From the NCBI GenBank assembly GCA_036936605.1, contig JAUPFV010000001.1, positions 157,265,187-157,329,186 of the forward strand: a stretch of DNA of 64,000 nucleotides. Reading direction: 5' to 3'. Made by a program: the position numbers and the translations under genes. Shown one piece after another: positions 12,775 through 24,904 of this stretch; position 1 is the stretch's first letter, and every line of letters starts with the position of its first letter. The notes under the pieces are model-generated. The model worked only from the letters and a program-made list of their open reading frames with translations, made no database searches and had not been told where the DNA came from. This DNA comes from Limnanthes douglasii subsp. nivea (Eukaryota; Streptophyta; Magnoliopsida; Brassicales; Limnanthaceae).

Positions 12775-14580
12775 ATGAATACCAAGGCTAGGAAAGGAAA
12801 GGCAAATGAGAGAGGTTCTGACAAGGAGATGCCTTATTCAAATAGTCAGTACTCTCAAGAGATGTTTGGTGATGACGACCAGGTTAATCAGGGCCGACGC
12901 AAGCGGTTGACCCTAATCATGACCAGGCAACAACTGTTGGACGACATTGCTAAGCTAAATGCTAACAAAAATATGGCTTTGGATGAAAATAAGTGTTGGC
13001 TCGACGGTCGAAGTGAACGATCGTGTGAGGAAGGAAAAGAGGAAAGTGACTCCGACATCTGCTGAAAAAGTGGGTACAGTCACAGTTAACAGGGAACAGC
13101 AGAATGGCCCCCAGTTTCAATTTCCATTAGGGAGCCAGTCTTATGGCTACAGGGTCGGAAGCCAATTTGTGAACCCACTTGAAGAAGGGTTATTTGAAAG
13201 TCATGCAGAAGGTTTAGGAGGCGGAACTTTTAGCCTCAGACATAATTGGAGGTCTTCCTCCCTTTCAGATGAAATCTTGTCGGAACACCTCCCGAAGCGT
13301 TTTGATATCTCGAAGCTCGAAACATATAACGGAAAGAAAGACCCGGACAACCACCTGGAAGCTTTCAAGAATTTTATGTTAAGCTTCGACAACGATGACA
13401 AGTTAATTTGTCGCGCATTTTCAATGACATTTAAAGACCGAGCATCAAAGTGGTACAATCGATTGCCGCAGGGATGCATTAAAAAAATTGGTATGTTCTG
13501 GATGATATTCAAGCAGCAATTTGGAGGAAGTAAGAACTTCCGAGCTAACGGAGATACAATCGTGAATTGTCGACAAAAGGTCGGAGAAAGTTTGAGGGAT
13601 TATACTCGACGATTTGTAGATGCGAAGACTGATCTTGACTATTGCGATGAGAGTGTGGCTCTAACTGGTTATAGATTAGGCTTGTTGCCGTGTCCGATGA
13701 AACAATCAGTAACTAAAAAGCAAGCTTTTACCTTTTCGGCCTTGTTAGCTCAGGTAGAAAAGCAGATATTGAATGAAGAAACTAAAGCGTCAGAGTTGGC
13801 AGCACAAATCCAGCAAACCACACAAGCGTCAACTGTAATGTATCAGAAGACTCCACAAAAAACAGCCATGATTCCTCAGCCACAACCGATACTACTGTAG
13901 CACCAGCAACACAACAATCAAACGGGAAAGGATCAAAGAATTAGACTCAAAGGGTACGAAATAGTTACCAGGGAAACAATTACCAACCCATATCGAATAA
14001 ATTCGTTTGAACTGATTACTTTGCTGGTTTGACCGAATGTGTTGCAACTATTTTCGACAAGTCAAAGAAAAGTGTACAGTTCCGGAAGCCATTTTTTATC
14101 GGAACTCCTCATGAAGGCCGAAAGAATCGCTATTGTAGGTATCACGAGGACGTATGTCACGATACCAAAGATTTCATTGAGCTCAAGATAGAAGTGCAAG
14201 CGCAAATTGACAATGGAAAATTTCCCGAGTACGTAAGAAACAACCTCAGCAAAGCGGAAGTTAAACATATTATAGTAGCGCAGAAGCAGAAAATATCTGT
14301 GGTGATCTCCGAGGTCACTGATTCATTTGATGTGTCAACTGAGTATTTGTACCCGAGCAAAACCAAGAATGTGACTAGAGTAATTGAGGAAGTAGTACCT
14401 GTGGCGCGAGGAAAGGTAAGCGACTTGTGTAAGTTTTTTGAGTCTCTAACTATTTTCGGGGGCGACTCAATGGCAGGTATCACCAATTCTTCTCGGAAGA
14501 GGGACGTGGTTAATCTGGCTACACAGTTAGAGGCAAGAGCTTCGCCTCACTTATACCATAACCCATCTCCCATTCTGTGA
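12775..14580 (+). pseudogene. Gypsy gag, frameshifted
   Basis: Gag starts MNTKARKGKANERG at 12775, shifts frame near 12990, continues to a stop at 13900, and resumes at 14029-14580. The middle carries the retrotransposon gag core (DPDNHLEAFKNFMLSFDN, later DRASKWYNRLP and FKQQFGG, about 13345-13530), which would form the particle shell. The last part (KNRYCRYHEDVCHDTKDFIEL, about 14125-14185) is the short Cys-His segment common before protease in plant Gypsy elements. At least one frameshift and one stop separate the pieces, so the polyprotein cannot be made whole. Confidence 0.8.
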
Positions 14581-14599
14581 TTTGATGATGATGATATGA

Positions 14600-17500
14600 G
14601 AGACATTTCTGGTCCTCATGAAGACGCGATCGTAACTGTAGCGGCTATTGTTGGTGAGGAGGTTCGGAGAATATTGGTGGATACTGGGACTTCGGCGAAC
14701 ATTATTTTCTTATCAACTTTCTCAAGGTTTAGGAATAAACGGTGATCGTGAAATCAGATCGAACTATTATTGATTATATAGGAGCAGCAGCAGAGGTAGT
14801 TGGTGAGTTCGAAGGTGTGGTCCAGCTCGGACGAGGGCCTTTCAAAAATGAAGTAACGACCATGTTTATAGTCGTAGATGCTCCCACGTCAAATAACGCA
14901 ATTTTCGGCCGATCTTGGTTGTCAAGGATGAATGCCATAACCTCTACGGTTCATCAATGCTTAAAGTATGTGATTGGAAACAATATTGGCGTTGTGGGAA
15001 GCAGCCAAAAGACAACGAGAGAATGTTCCAGACCAGCACTGGCAAACAAAATCGGATAAAGAGATGGTCGATGTAAGGGATTAGCAGTTAGTGGGGTCGG
15101 CCTCTGGATCAGAGCCTATAGACGATCCTAGGGAGGCCCCAGGATTATTACTTACCCATGAAAATTGTGAAAACTACGAATTTTGCAAAGGAAAGGTATT
15201 GAAGATTGGTGTAAACGTGTCCCCTTTTTCTTCAAAAGAAATTTATTGATTTTCTTGGACAAAATCTACATTTGTTTGCCTGATGCTTAGAAGATGTTAC
15301 AGGGGTTCTTGAGAATGTTATATATTATCAATTATCCATAAATCCAAGTGTTCAACCTATAACGCAAAAAGAAGAACGCGAAATGGAGAATGTGCGTGGA
15401 CTTCACAGACCTCAATAGAGCATGTCCTAAGGACCCATTTCCCATGCCAAGAATTGACCAGTTGGTAGATTTGACGTCAGGAAACAAGTTATTATCATTC
15501 ATGGACGCTTACGCAGGGTACAACCAGATAAAGCTGGATCCAAGAGATCAGGAAAGCACCACATTTGTCATAGGGAGGGGTTTATACTGTTACAAAGTTA
15601 TGTCATTTGGTCTGAAGAATGCAGGGGATACAACATCAAAAAAATACTTATCATCCCCAACGCTGCTCACAAAACCACTAACCCGAGAAATTTTGTTCCT
15701 ATATATAGTTGTCTACTATGTGAGCAAAAGCTTACTGGATACTGAAAAACGGTATTTGAAACTCGAAAAATTAGCACTGGATCTTATGAAAAATGCTAGG
15801 AAAATGGGACCATATTTTCAAGGTCACTCTATTATGGTTCGAATATCGTTCCTCCTAAAAAGTGTTTTACAGCGTCCCGATATTTCTGGGCGTTTGTCAA
15901 AATGGTCGGTCGAGTTGGGGATTTTGATATTGATTTCAAACCAAGAATGGCTATTAAAGGGCAAGCTTTAGCAGACTTCTTAGTAGAGCTTCATTCCAGT
16001 AAGGCTAAGGAAGTAGCAGCTGAACCAGAAATTAAAAGAGGATGAGTGGATAATCAGAACCGACGGTGGTTCAAGTATCAGTGGATGCGGGGGTGGTGTC
16101 CAAATTTCTGCACCATCAGGGATCGCGATGCATCAAGCGATTTGTTTTGGTTTCAAAGCTTCGAACAATGAGGCCGAGTACGAGGTAGCACTGACGGGCT
16201 TAAGGTTAGCGCGGATTTGTGGAGCTAGAAATGTCGGCTGATAAGCGATTTACAGCTCTTTATTAATCACGCAACGGGACAATCTGAGGCGAGAAAAGAA
16301 CAGTTAGTGCAATACTTAGCGGCCTTGAAAATTTTGGCTTCGTCGTTTAAAAGTATTACTCATGAGAATGTTCGAAGGGAAGACAATACAATTGCTGATT
16401 CATTGGCAACAACAGCATATGTGGGAGAATACCCCTGTATTTTGACTCAGGAGTATCCATCTATTTTGAAGAGGAAAGACCTAAAAAGTCGACCGGACAT
16501 GGCCTGTCAAATTTCAAAAGTTTCAAACACCGATTGAAGGAGTAATATTATAAAGTTCTTGGCTAAAGAAGTATTGTCTGATGATAAAACGTTGGCAAAG
16601 AGCGTTCCGTACAAGGCGCGAGGTTTTTCCTTACTGGGAATGTTCTTTATAAAAAGTCTGCAAAGAAACCTTTGTTAAGGTTTTTTGGGTGCGAAGAATC
16701 ACAAATGGTGTTGTCTGAGCTACACGATGGTGAAGGTTTGGCACATTGTGGTTTCAAGACACTAATTATGAGAGTTCTTTTGTCAGGTTTATACTGGCCT
16801 ACGTTAGTAGCCGACCCCAAAGCGCTTGTCAAAAGATGTGATACATGCCAGAGGTTTGCTAATTCAATCCACGCCCCAGCAGTCCCTATCGAGTCCATCT
16901 CTAAGGGTCTGCCATTTGACAGGTGGGGGATAGATCTAGTAGGACCACCTCCGTTAGCAACTGGAGGAAGACAGACTATCGTGGTCGCAGTGGATTATTT
17001 CTCAAAATAGGTTGAAGCGGAGCCATTTTCAGGAACCAGAGCTAAACATGTGGAAAAATTCATATGGTCGAACATTTGCTGTCGGTACGGGGTCCCTCAG
17101 AAGATAACCATGGACAATGGTCCCCAGTTTGACAGCAACAATGTTTCTCGGCCCCATTTTATCCTCGAGCTAACAGACAGGTTGAAGTGACAAATAGAAC
17201 AATCATCAACGGACTAAAGAGGATTTTAGAAGGAAAGGCCAACTAGTGGCCGGATTTTTTATAAGAGGTACCGTGGTCATACGGAACCACGCCTTGAATT
17301 GCAACACAAGAATCACTATGCTCTGATATATGGCATGGATGCGGTAATCCGCGCAGAGACAATGTTCCCTTCTTTCCGAATCGATCATTATGAGGAAAGT
17401 GTTAATTATAAAAATTGGGCTTTGGCTTTGGATTTAATAGAGGAAAAGAGATATAAGGCTCACCTAAGCTTCTTGCATTATCAGACCTTGATGAGAAGTA

Positions 17501-17670
17501 GTTACGCTTCAAAAGTTCGAAGAAAAGATTTTAAAGTTGGGGAAAAAGTCTTGCAAAACGTTTTCCTCCATACAAAAGACAAGCATCTTGGGAAGTTGGC
17601 ACCTAATTGGGAAGGACCATACCAAGTGATAGAAAAAGTAAAGTCGAAGAACTTATCGGTTAAAAGATAA
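14600..17670 (+). pseudogene. Gypsy pol: protease, RT (core deleted), RNase H, integrase
   Basis: Protease has ILVDTGTSANIIF near 14670-14710. RT begins MCVDFTDLNRACPKDPFPMP at 15390 and keeps SFMDAYAGYNQI and FGLKNAG. It then jumps near 15630 into SKSLLDTEKRYLKLEKLAL, which is RNase H side, so the segment with the YVDD catalytic box is missing. A second RNase H-like domain (IIRTDGGSSISGCGGG, NNEAEYEVAL) lies at about 16045-16420. Integrase has a His-His/Cys-Cys zinc segment (ELHDGEGLAHCG, CDTCQ) at 16705-16860, then GIDLVGP and TMDNGPQF, interrupted by a TAG after VDYFSK near 17008. The C-terminal integrase part ends at 17670. It cannot be functional. Confidence 0.85.
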
Positions 17671-17893
17671 ATTTTGTCGACCTCTACGTCTCCCCTGGAA
17701 TATCGAACACCTCAAATTGTACTTGGAATGATTTGTAATTTTTATCGTTTGCACTTTCATTGTAAGACAACTTTAGTCGCGGGCACACTCTTTCCTACTC
17801 TGGTGGAGCAGGGAGGTTTAATGAGGTGTCTACTTAAACCGACCCATTTAATAAATTTTCAGATCCTAAACTCAAGTCTATATTTGTTACAAT

Positions 17894-18189
17894 GTCGAAC
17901 CTATTAAAAGGGTTTTTCAACTTTCAAGTTGATCAAAAATGTCGAGCCTATTTAAGGGTTTTTCAACTTTCAAGTTGATCAACAATGTGGAACCTATTAA
18001 AATGGTTTTTCTACTTTCAAGTTGATCAACAATGTCAAACCTATTAAAAGGGTTTTTTCAACTTTCAAGTTGATCAACAATGTCGAACCTATTAAATGGT
18101 TTTTCAACTTTCAAGTTGATCAACAATGCCGAACCTATTTAAGGGTTTCTCAACTTTCAAGTTGATCAACAATGTCGAGCCTATCACAA
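17894..18189 (+). repeat. 46-bp tandem repeats inside the Gypsy element
   Basis: Six full units and a partial one, each near 46 bp. They start gtcgaacctatt, pass a short G/T-rich stretch, and end caactttcaagttgatcaac followed by aat. Each unit holds the inverted repeat CAACTT-tc-AAGTTG, a small hairpin. The block lies between the end of pol and the 3' end of the antisense reading frame. Confidence 0.9.
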
Positions 18190-18606
18190 GGCCTTTTTTA
18201 ACCACGAGTTAATCTACAAATCCATGCGTAATGAAACCTATTAATTTTTTTACACTAAGGATAAACAAGTCAAGTCTTGATGGTTACAAAAAAAACATAA
18301 ACAAACATATCCGAGCTGCAGAGTTCAAGCATCAGAGGATTCGTCTGACGGTTCGTTGATTTCAAATTCAAGGTCTATGCAATCGACGCCTTCAGGACGG
18401 TCTTCTTCAGGGACATCTAACCACATTGACCCACGTGGCATTTGAGGCCATTAAGCGTGAAAATTCATAATATAGTCGGCCCTCGCGTCGGCGACTTCCT
18501 TTTCCATGATTTTTTTACACTTAACGACAGAGAGACGGTTTTCTTCCTTGTTTTGGTCAAGGGCTATTCGGATCTCTTGAATTTCCTTAGACATTTTCGT
18601 CGATCG

Positions 18607-20947
18607 TCAACGAAAGAAACCATTTTGAAGCTTCTGGGCAGCCAACTTCTCGACAGCTTTGGTGTGGTCTTCATGGGCTTGGGAGAGAGTTTTTTGCCAG
18701 TCTTTTTCTTTCACGTCGAAAGCCCGAATTTTAGCCTCGGAAGTGTCAGCCCGTTGGTTGGCTAGATCAATTGAGTCTTGTGATTCTTTGGCTTTAGATG
18801 AGACATTTCTTTTAAGCTCGACAAGTTCCCTCTGAAGCTTCAACACTTCCCTCTCCTTTTGGGCTCTGGGGGCCATCATATTTTGCAGTGAGCTGGCTAG
18901 GACGTCAGAATCTTGAAGAAATGAGGAGTTCGAGCTTTGGGCATGGACATGCAAGAGTGCAGGATCAGGGTGCATCAAAGCTTCTTGGCAAGGAGTATAA
19001 TCATGTTGGTCTAGCACAAGAAGATCACCCGAGTGAGCCGAGGCTTTGTTTTTACCTTCAGAGTGCATTCCCTCCGATCTTCTCCCTCCTACATAAGCCT
19101 CGATGGGGGTCGACAACTTTGTACCACAAATTTGTTCGAACATGGTGGGAATAGTGATCTGCTCTCCGGTAAGATCAATATTCACTTCTTGTGCAGCAAC
19201 TTTCCCTTTCGATTTTGTTTTAAAGAAGGGTTCCTTTCTTCAGCCGCGACATCCTTTTTCCTCTTGTCACCACGAAATTTCAGGCCGCCTTTAACAGAAG
19301 CAGGGGTTTTTTCATCACTCACAATTGGGTCACTGAGGGTGACAATAGTCTCTGGTTCTGAGGGCGGCACTTCAATGGGTTTTTTCACGTCGTCGCCTTG
19401 TTCATTTTCCGCATCAGACAACTCCTTCAATTTCACACGTTTGCTGGGTGCTCAATCTCGTTTGGGGAGAAATTCCTCAAAATCTAGGGCCTCGAGTCTT
19501 CTCACGAGGTTAACAACATCATGAGGGGTCCGTAGTTCTTCGATGCTCAAAATGACGTCGGAACAGCGCCAAAGGTTGCTCTTGATAAGATTAGTGTTTT
19601 TAACCATTTGACGAAACTTCTGGCCGCAATTCTTCCTCGTAAAGGCTCCGAGCTTGGCGAAAATTGATGAAGCTTCCTTGAGATGGGCTTTCCTTAGATC
19701 CTGGATGGTTGCCTTGCAAGCTAAAGGAGAAGTATCGTTAAAAAAAATTCCCAAGTGCGTACCTTCAGGAGTCCATTCGAATGTAAGACACCTCGGATTT
19801 TCTCAGCTATAGGGTAGACCATTTTCCCAAGTGCCGCTGATAAAGACAAACCGATATTTCCATGATTTTTCACCATCCAGCAAGTTGTTTACTATCTTCT
19901 TTGGGTTGGCATGGGAGGAGTAAAAGAAGGGCAGCTTCGGTAATTTAGACAGCCCAGATATTCCTATATATTGTTCCATGGTGATTGGGATCCCATATAG
20001 TCGAGAAGCCATAAGGGTAGACATCAGAGTATACCAGGAATTATAAGTGAGTTGGGCAGACATATCTCGAGGATCTCAAAGTACCTGACAATTTCAGGAT
20101 CACAGGGAAGTCGTAGACCCCAATTGAAGAGCTCAGGGAAAAATACTATCTCTCGAGCTTCTATGGATAAGGGAGTTTCACCAGGCTTGGGAAAGCGAAC
20201 CTTAACACACTCAGGAATTCCCGAGATTGTTTTCAAACCATCTTCCTCGTCGGGAGAATAATATAGGTATTTACCATTGAAAAGAGACAGAATATGTTCG
20301 TTGGTCAGACGAATATGGTAGCCGATTACCGCATCGACGGTTACAGGAGGCAATTGCTCCCTTTCAACGTCACCAACGATGATAGTATTTTTAGTCTCTG
20401 GATTTCTTGGAATGTCTGGTTCAGCGTTTTTTATTTTAATTCCTTCTGGCTCAAATACCAGGATAGACACGTCCTCAACTCTCACCGACGTAGATTTCTT
20501 AAATGGTTTTTGGCTAGTTTTCTCAGCGTCTTTGCTTCCGCCTTTTGCCGATGCGGTGGCCTTGGTGGAAGGTTTATGAGTGGCTTTTCCAGCAGCGTCG
20601 TCGCCAACTTTTATCGACGCGGATTCCTTAAAGGAAGGTTTGTGTGTAGCCTTTTCAGCAGGTTTATCTTCGGCCTTTGTCGATGCAGCTACCTTAATGG
20701 AGGGTTTATGACTAGTTTTCTCAACCAGCTTGTCGTCAACCCTTGACGATGCAGAGGTTTTGGAAGATTTATGAGTTGGTTTCACAACTTCGGTATTTTT
20801 CACTCCCTTGGGTAGGTATTTATCAGCGGATGTCAACCTATGAGAGTAATGAGTTACAAGGACCACACTTGAGCTGTTGTTGACCCAAACGTGGCTAGGC
20901 GCTGAGAGTCCAGCTTTTTTGGAAGCAACTTCTTCGCATTTCCTCAT
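18607..20947 (-). pseudogene. Antisense ORF of the Tat-type Gypsy element
   Basis: A minus-strand reading frame starts MRKCEEVASKKAGL at 20947 and continues through linked pieces to 18607. The first 307 codons hold about five repeats of roughly 21 residues with the pattern K-x-THKPS-x-K. After these comes a globular part (FFPELFNWGLRLPCDPEIV, then FLSxLPK-like text) resembling the family annotated as putative gypsy-type transposon protein. Piece 2 (19803-20063) overlaps in another frame. Pieces 3 and 4 (19452-19754 and 19182-19436) share a frame and are split by one TGA near 19450. The last piece (18607-19185) is coiled-coil-like (QKEREVLKLQRELVELKR). Role unknown even in intact relatives. 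Confidence 0.7.
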
Positions 20948-21527
20948 CTTGCTGGACCACCCACTTAGGAGTAGTCGCAGTATTGTGACTGGTCCGACGC
21001 CCTACGATAGTCGGAGTCAATTGAACATATTATAGAGGGATAGATGAGAAGCTTGAGTCACCCATAGTAAAAAATGGAGTTTTGGGTCAGCCGGTGGTAT
21101 CCCGAGGTCTTGAAGAAGCAGAGAAAATTTCAGCGTCGGATATTTTGGGAGAAGAATGAGCAGCAATGATGGTCCTTTTTTACGAGGAGGCCCTTGGGAT
21201 GGTCGGAAGATTCACGTCGAAGGAAAGGTTCGAGGGGCCTGGATTTTTGGGTTTTTGGAAAGATCAACGGTTCCAAGCTTAGTGGTATGTAGGACCCTTA
21301 TGAATTAACTCGGCGGCTCGTTATTCTTTTTCCCGATTGGTGATGTAAAAATAGTCGATGAAACCAAACACTGGCTTTTCAAGAGATTCGGTAATCTTCT
21401 TTGGTTTCTTGCGAGACAGAGGTTTTCTCAAAAACTAAATATGACTTTATCTCTCTAGAAATGGAGGAGTAACAAGAGTTTTTCTCTCTAAAAAACCTAG
21501 TTAGAATGCCAGAATGAAGGAATGAAA

Positions 21528-21537
21528 CTATTTATAG
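21528..21537 (-). promoter_or_regulatory. Candidate TATA box for the antisense ORF
   Basis: The minus strand reads CTATAAATAG, a near-perfect plant TATA box, about 580 bp upstream of the antisense start codon at 20947. The stretch between (20948-21527) has no clear coding content and would be leader or lost N-terminal sequence. Its placement suggests the antisense frame has its own promoter rather than using an LTR. Confidence 0.45.
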
Positions 21538-22029
21538 GAAAACAAGCGTTTCAAGGTCTACTCCATAGAGAAGCGCAATCGAAAAGAGCATCGGGAATAT
21601 CAAGAGTCGCTTAACCAAAAAACTAGTTAAAGGGCGGCCCATTTATCACAAGACGCGTGTCCATCCAGGCAGCTACAACAGACCTAGGGGGCTAGATTTA
21701 TGACATGCGCGTAAATGACCAAGTAATGGCCAACACGTGGATAAGTTGACGAAGGACACGTGGACGGATCGCTAACCGGTTTCCATGGGAGAACATGGTG
21801 GGCTTTTGAAATAGTATTTCAGCCTAGGGCCTACAAAAGATGGTCCAAAGAGTCTCGATTCAGCGTAGTTTGTGTCTAGCCCAATACAGTATGAAGAACC
21901 AGAAGCTCGACTCTAAGCAAGCCAGCCATAAAGGGTCGGCTCTTAGCAAGCCAGCCACGAATAATCTCGACCCGACTGCTCCATACTCTAGTATTTTTTG
22001 CTCGGCTCTCCGTAAAACTAGAGGTCTAC

Positions 22030-22316
22030 TGATAAAGGCATAAAATATCAATATTAATAAGGGGTCCAATTAAAAATATATATAAGTGTACAAGGACCTA
22101 CTTGTAAAAATAGAAAATGTAAATATGAGGGCTAACAAGTAATTAGAGTAAACATAACATCTGACCGTTGAGCCCACCACTAGTACTATATAAGGAAATA
22201 TTCCTTTTTGGGAAAATGGTACTTTCTAATGATTGATACTTTATTTTGACTCGCCTGACACCCTTTCACCATACACATTACTCGATAATCCACCCTAGAT
22301 ATTCTGAGACTTATCA
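22030..22316 (+). repeat. 3' LTR of the Gypsy element
   Basis: Starts tgataaaggcataaaat and ends gacttatca. It aligns with 12395-12690. The stretch 21540-22029 just before it shows no reading frame I can support. Confidence 0.88.
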
Positions 22317-22339
22317 GATACAATATCATATATGGATTA

Positions 22340-23088
22340 TGTTTATGGCTACCGCATATTCATTTTTCGTATATGAGTAAGAAGAGTTTTATCTCTACAC
22401 TAATGTGATATTGTCTGTTTTGAACATAAATCTCTTACAATTTTGTTTTTGGTCCACTTCCAAAAGACTTTATATTAATTTAGATATATTCTTACTTATA
22501 CACCATTGATCATTTCGATATTGGATTTGGTCGCACCCTAAAAAATATTCCTCTAGAACAAAGTACAATTTTGGCATCCTCTCGCTTGACTTAATCACTC
22601 TAATCAAGTTGTGTTATGTTCACTACCGGAGCCGCAGAGTTTTACAATCGATACATTTGCTCACTCTTCGAAGACCACACCGCATTTTTCCTGACCGTCA
22701 CTCTAATCAAGTTACACTATTTGATGAGCTACTAACACTTCAAACAAGTTTACACTGGTGATCTATAGAGCTGATCATTCAATTTGAGCATGGTTGTTGG
22801 TTCATCACGTTTAACATCCACGAATTTCATCCACATCTCTTTCGATGGGGACCTGGATCTATAAAACTATTTTTTATAAATACGGGTATCGCATATTCCG
22901 CATGTATATATAAGTAAGAAGATATAATTTCCACACTAGTATGATATTGCCCATGTTGGGTCCAAAAACCCGCATGGCTTTGTTTTTGGTCAACTTCTAA
23001 AACATCATGTACCAGTTGAGATATGCTTTTCTTAATATACCATTGATCAAGATCGTGTCAGATGTGAAATTTTGGTTGCACCCTAACA
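22340..23088 (-). mobile_element. TRIM 3 (minus strand), degenerate
   Basis: Two diverged direct repeats, about 22340-22544 and 22875-23088, share ccgcatattc near the start, atattcttacttatac/atatgcttttcttaata in the middle, and end tcgcaccctaaaa / ttgcaccctaaca. Reverse-complemented, they match the LTRs of TRIM 1, whose ends read TGTTAGGGT and GCATATTCCCAACA. So this is an older member of the same family in the opposite orientation. Boundaries are approximate and I found no target duplication. Confidence 0.7.
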
Positions 23089-23490
23089 GATCCAATTTTA
23101 TTCAAATTTAAATTATAGAATTGATGGTATATTTCAAAAAAAAAAAATCTGAACTATAATTTAAAAGATGCATAATTATTTTTAAAATATTGGTTAAAAA
23201 AATAAAACTTTTTAATTTTTTATAAAATTTGATCTTTTTTTAATTAAGGAACTTTTATTTAAAATGATTTGTTTTGGCCCAAATGGAGGCCTTACACCTA
23301 ATGTATAAGAGATGGGCCAACAAACCGAACTCATTTTTGGATCATGACACAAGTTCTAACCAAACTTATACAAAACATAAGGGGAAACAAATCGAAAAAA
23401 ATCCTAATGTCTAGAGCAGCTCAGGCGAATTTCACCCTTGACCTCAATCTCATTCTACCTTCAACAATCCAAAGAAATTTCGAGTCATTA
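23089..23490. other. AT-rich spacer
   Basis: Low-complexity AT-rich DNA to about 23260, then unique-looking sequence with a short open stretch beginning MSRAAQANFTLDLNL near 23409, which ends after about 35 codons. No family recognised. Confidence 0.5.
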
Positions 23491-23491
23491 T

Positions 23492-24785
23492 AACTCTAAA
23501 TGAGTACCTCTCAAGAGCTAATTTAATGAATTTCATTCTATTCTTCGTGAGGAATCAATTTCGAAGCTGGGATGTAAGGAGTAGGGGACTAACTCGTGGC
23601 TATGGAGAGTGTCACCCTCAAAGAATTCTATCGTGAAGATAAATGATGTACATGTTACAGATTTATCCTAGTTACTGAGAACGTTCTCTCGTAGTTCAGA
23701 TATCAGCTACAAGGGATTACATTCGTCACTCTTCAGGTACATTTATCTTCACTGATTCTATGGGTATTCATTTAGAAACCATAAATAGGCTTAAAATAAC
23801 TCGCACTGTTTTATGTAGATTCAGAGTTATTTGTAACGGCGTGAGGCTTACAGTAAACCTCACTTCCATTCTAGCATAGAGGGTAATATAATCAGACTCC
23901 TGAGGTTTCCTCTTGATTCAGACTCCGGCTAAAGTCATTGTAGTGACACAGATGGTTTCCATCGGGAAGCTGTTTGGTTTCAGTTGTGCAAAAGTTTTAC
24001 ACGTAACAAATCTTCGAAACAATCACTTATACATCTCGATTGATCTTTACTCTTCAATTTGAATTTGTGCAGGTTCTCATTATCTTCTGCGTTTATCAGT
24101 TAGCAATCCTCACAACAACATCTCATTGTCTATTAGAACTCTAAATGAGACCCTCTCAAGAGCTAGTTTAATGAGTTTTATTCGATTATTTCTGGGAAAT
24201 CAATTTCGAAGCTAGAATGTAATGATAAATCGACTGACTCATGACTATAAAGAGTGTCACCCTCAGAGAAGTCTATCGTGAAGGTTGATGATGTACATGG
24301 TATGGTTTCCTCTTAGTTGTTGAGAAGGTTCTCTCTTAGTTAAAAAATTCAGACACAAAGGATTTCATTCGTCACTCTTCAGGTACATTTATCTTCATTA
24401 ATTCTATAGATTATTCATAAAGAAACGAGGAATATGTATTAACTTGTACTTTTTTATGTAGATCCAGAGTAATTTGTAAAAGTATAAGGCTTACAATAAA
24501 CCTCACTTTCATTCCATCACAGAGGGTGTTGTAATCAGACTTATGAGGTTCTCTCTTGATTTAGATTCCAGTTAAAGTCATTGCAATGACTCAAATAAAT
24601 TCCATCGGTAAACTGCTTGGTATCAGATGAGAAACAATTTTACAGGTAAGAGATTTCCTCAAATCTTCAAAATAATCAATTAGACATCTCAATTAATCTT
24701 TACTCTTCAATTTGAATTTTTCAGGTGCTCATTATCTTCTGAGTTTATCACCTAGCAATCCTCCCAGCAACATCTCATTGCTTAG
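23492..24785. repeat. Tandem duplication of a 650-bp unit, unclassified
   Basis: Two adjacent copies with a period of about 645-652 bp. Copy 1 begins aactctaaatgag at 23492 and copy 2 at 24137; both end near tagcaatcct...catctcattg (24101 and 24753). Shared landmarks include ctctcaagagcta, gtgtcaccctca, cgtcactcttcaggtacatttatcttca and tttactcttcaatttgaattt. Indels and substitutions make both copies noncoding. There are no TG/CA ends and no internal domain, so they are not simple LTRs. Confidence 0.8.
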
Positions 24786-24904
24786 TTTCAAGTACTTCCA
24801 TTTAGTCCATCTCTAATGACCTAAAAAGTATAAAGAACCGGTATTTATTCCATTCTAATATAGCGTACTTGTAGGCTTTCTAAAAACATGATGGCTTCTA
24901 ATTG

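Larger units (their letters stand above)
12395..22316 (+). mobile_element. Gypsy (Tat-lineage) LTR retrotransposon
   Basis: LTRs 12395-12690 and 22030-22316 flank the element, with the near-match target duplication gatat (12390-12394) and gatac (22317-22321). The right LTR runs TGATAA to TTATCA; the left start has decayed to TAATAA. Inside, in order, are a primer site, gag, protease, RT, an RNase H, integrase, a 46-bp tandem repeat block and a long antisense reading frame. Order RT-RNaseH-integrase marks Gypsy. A second RNase H-like domain and an antisense 3' frame mark the Tat lineage (family knowledge). LTR divergence and many lesions indicate an old, inactive copy. Confidence 0.88.

Noticed and set aside
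18442..20746. Plus-strand open frames opposite the antisense Gypsy ORF
   Set aside because: They are Phe/Ser/Leu-rich shadows of the charged minus-strand protein, with no family features.
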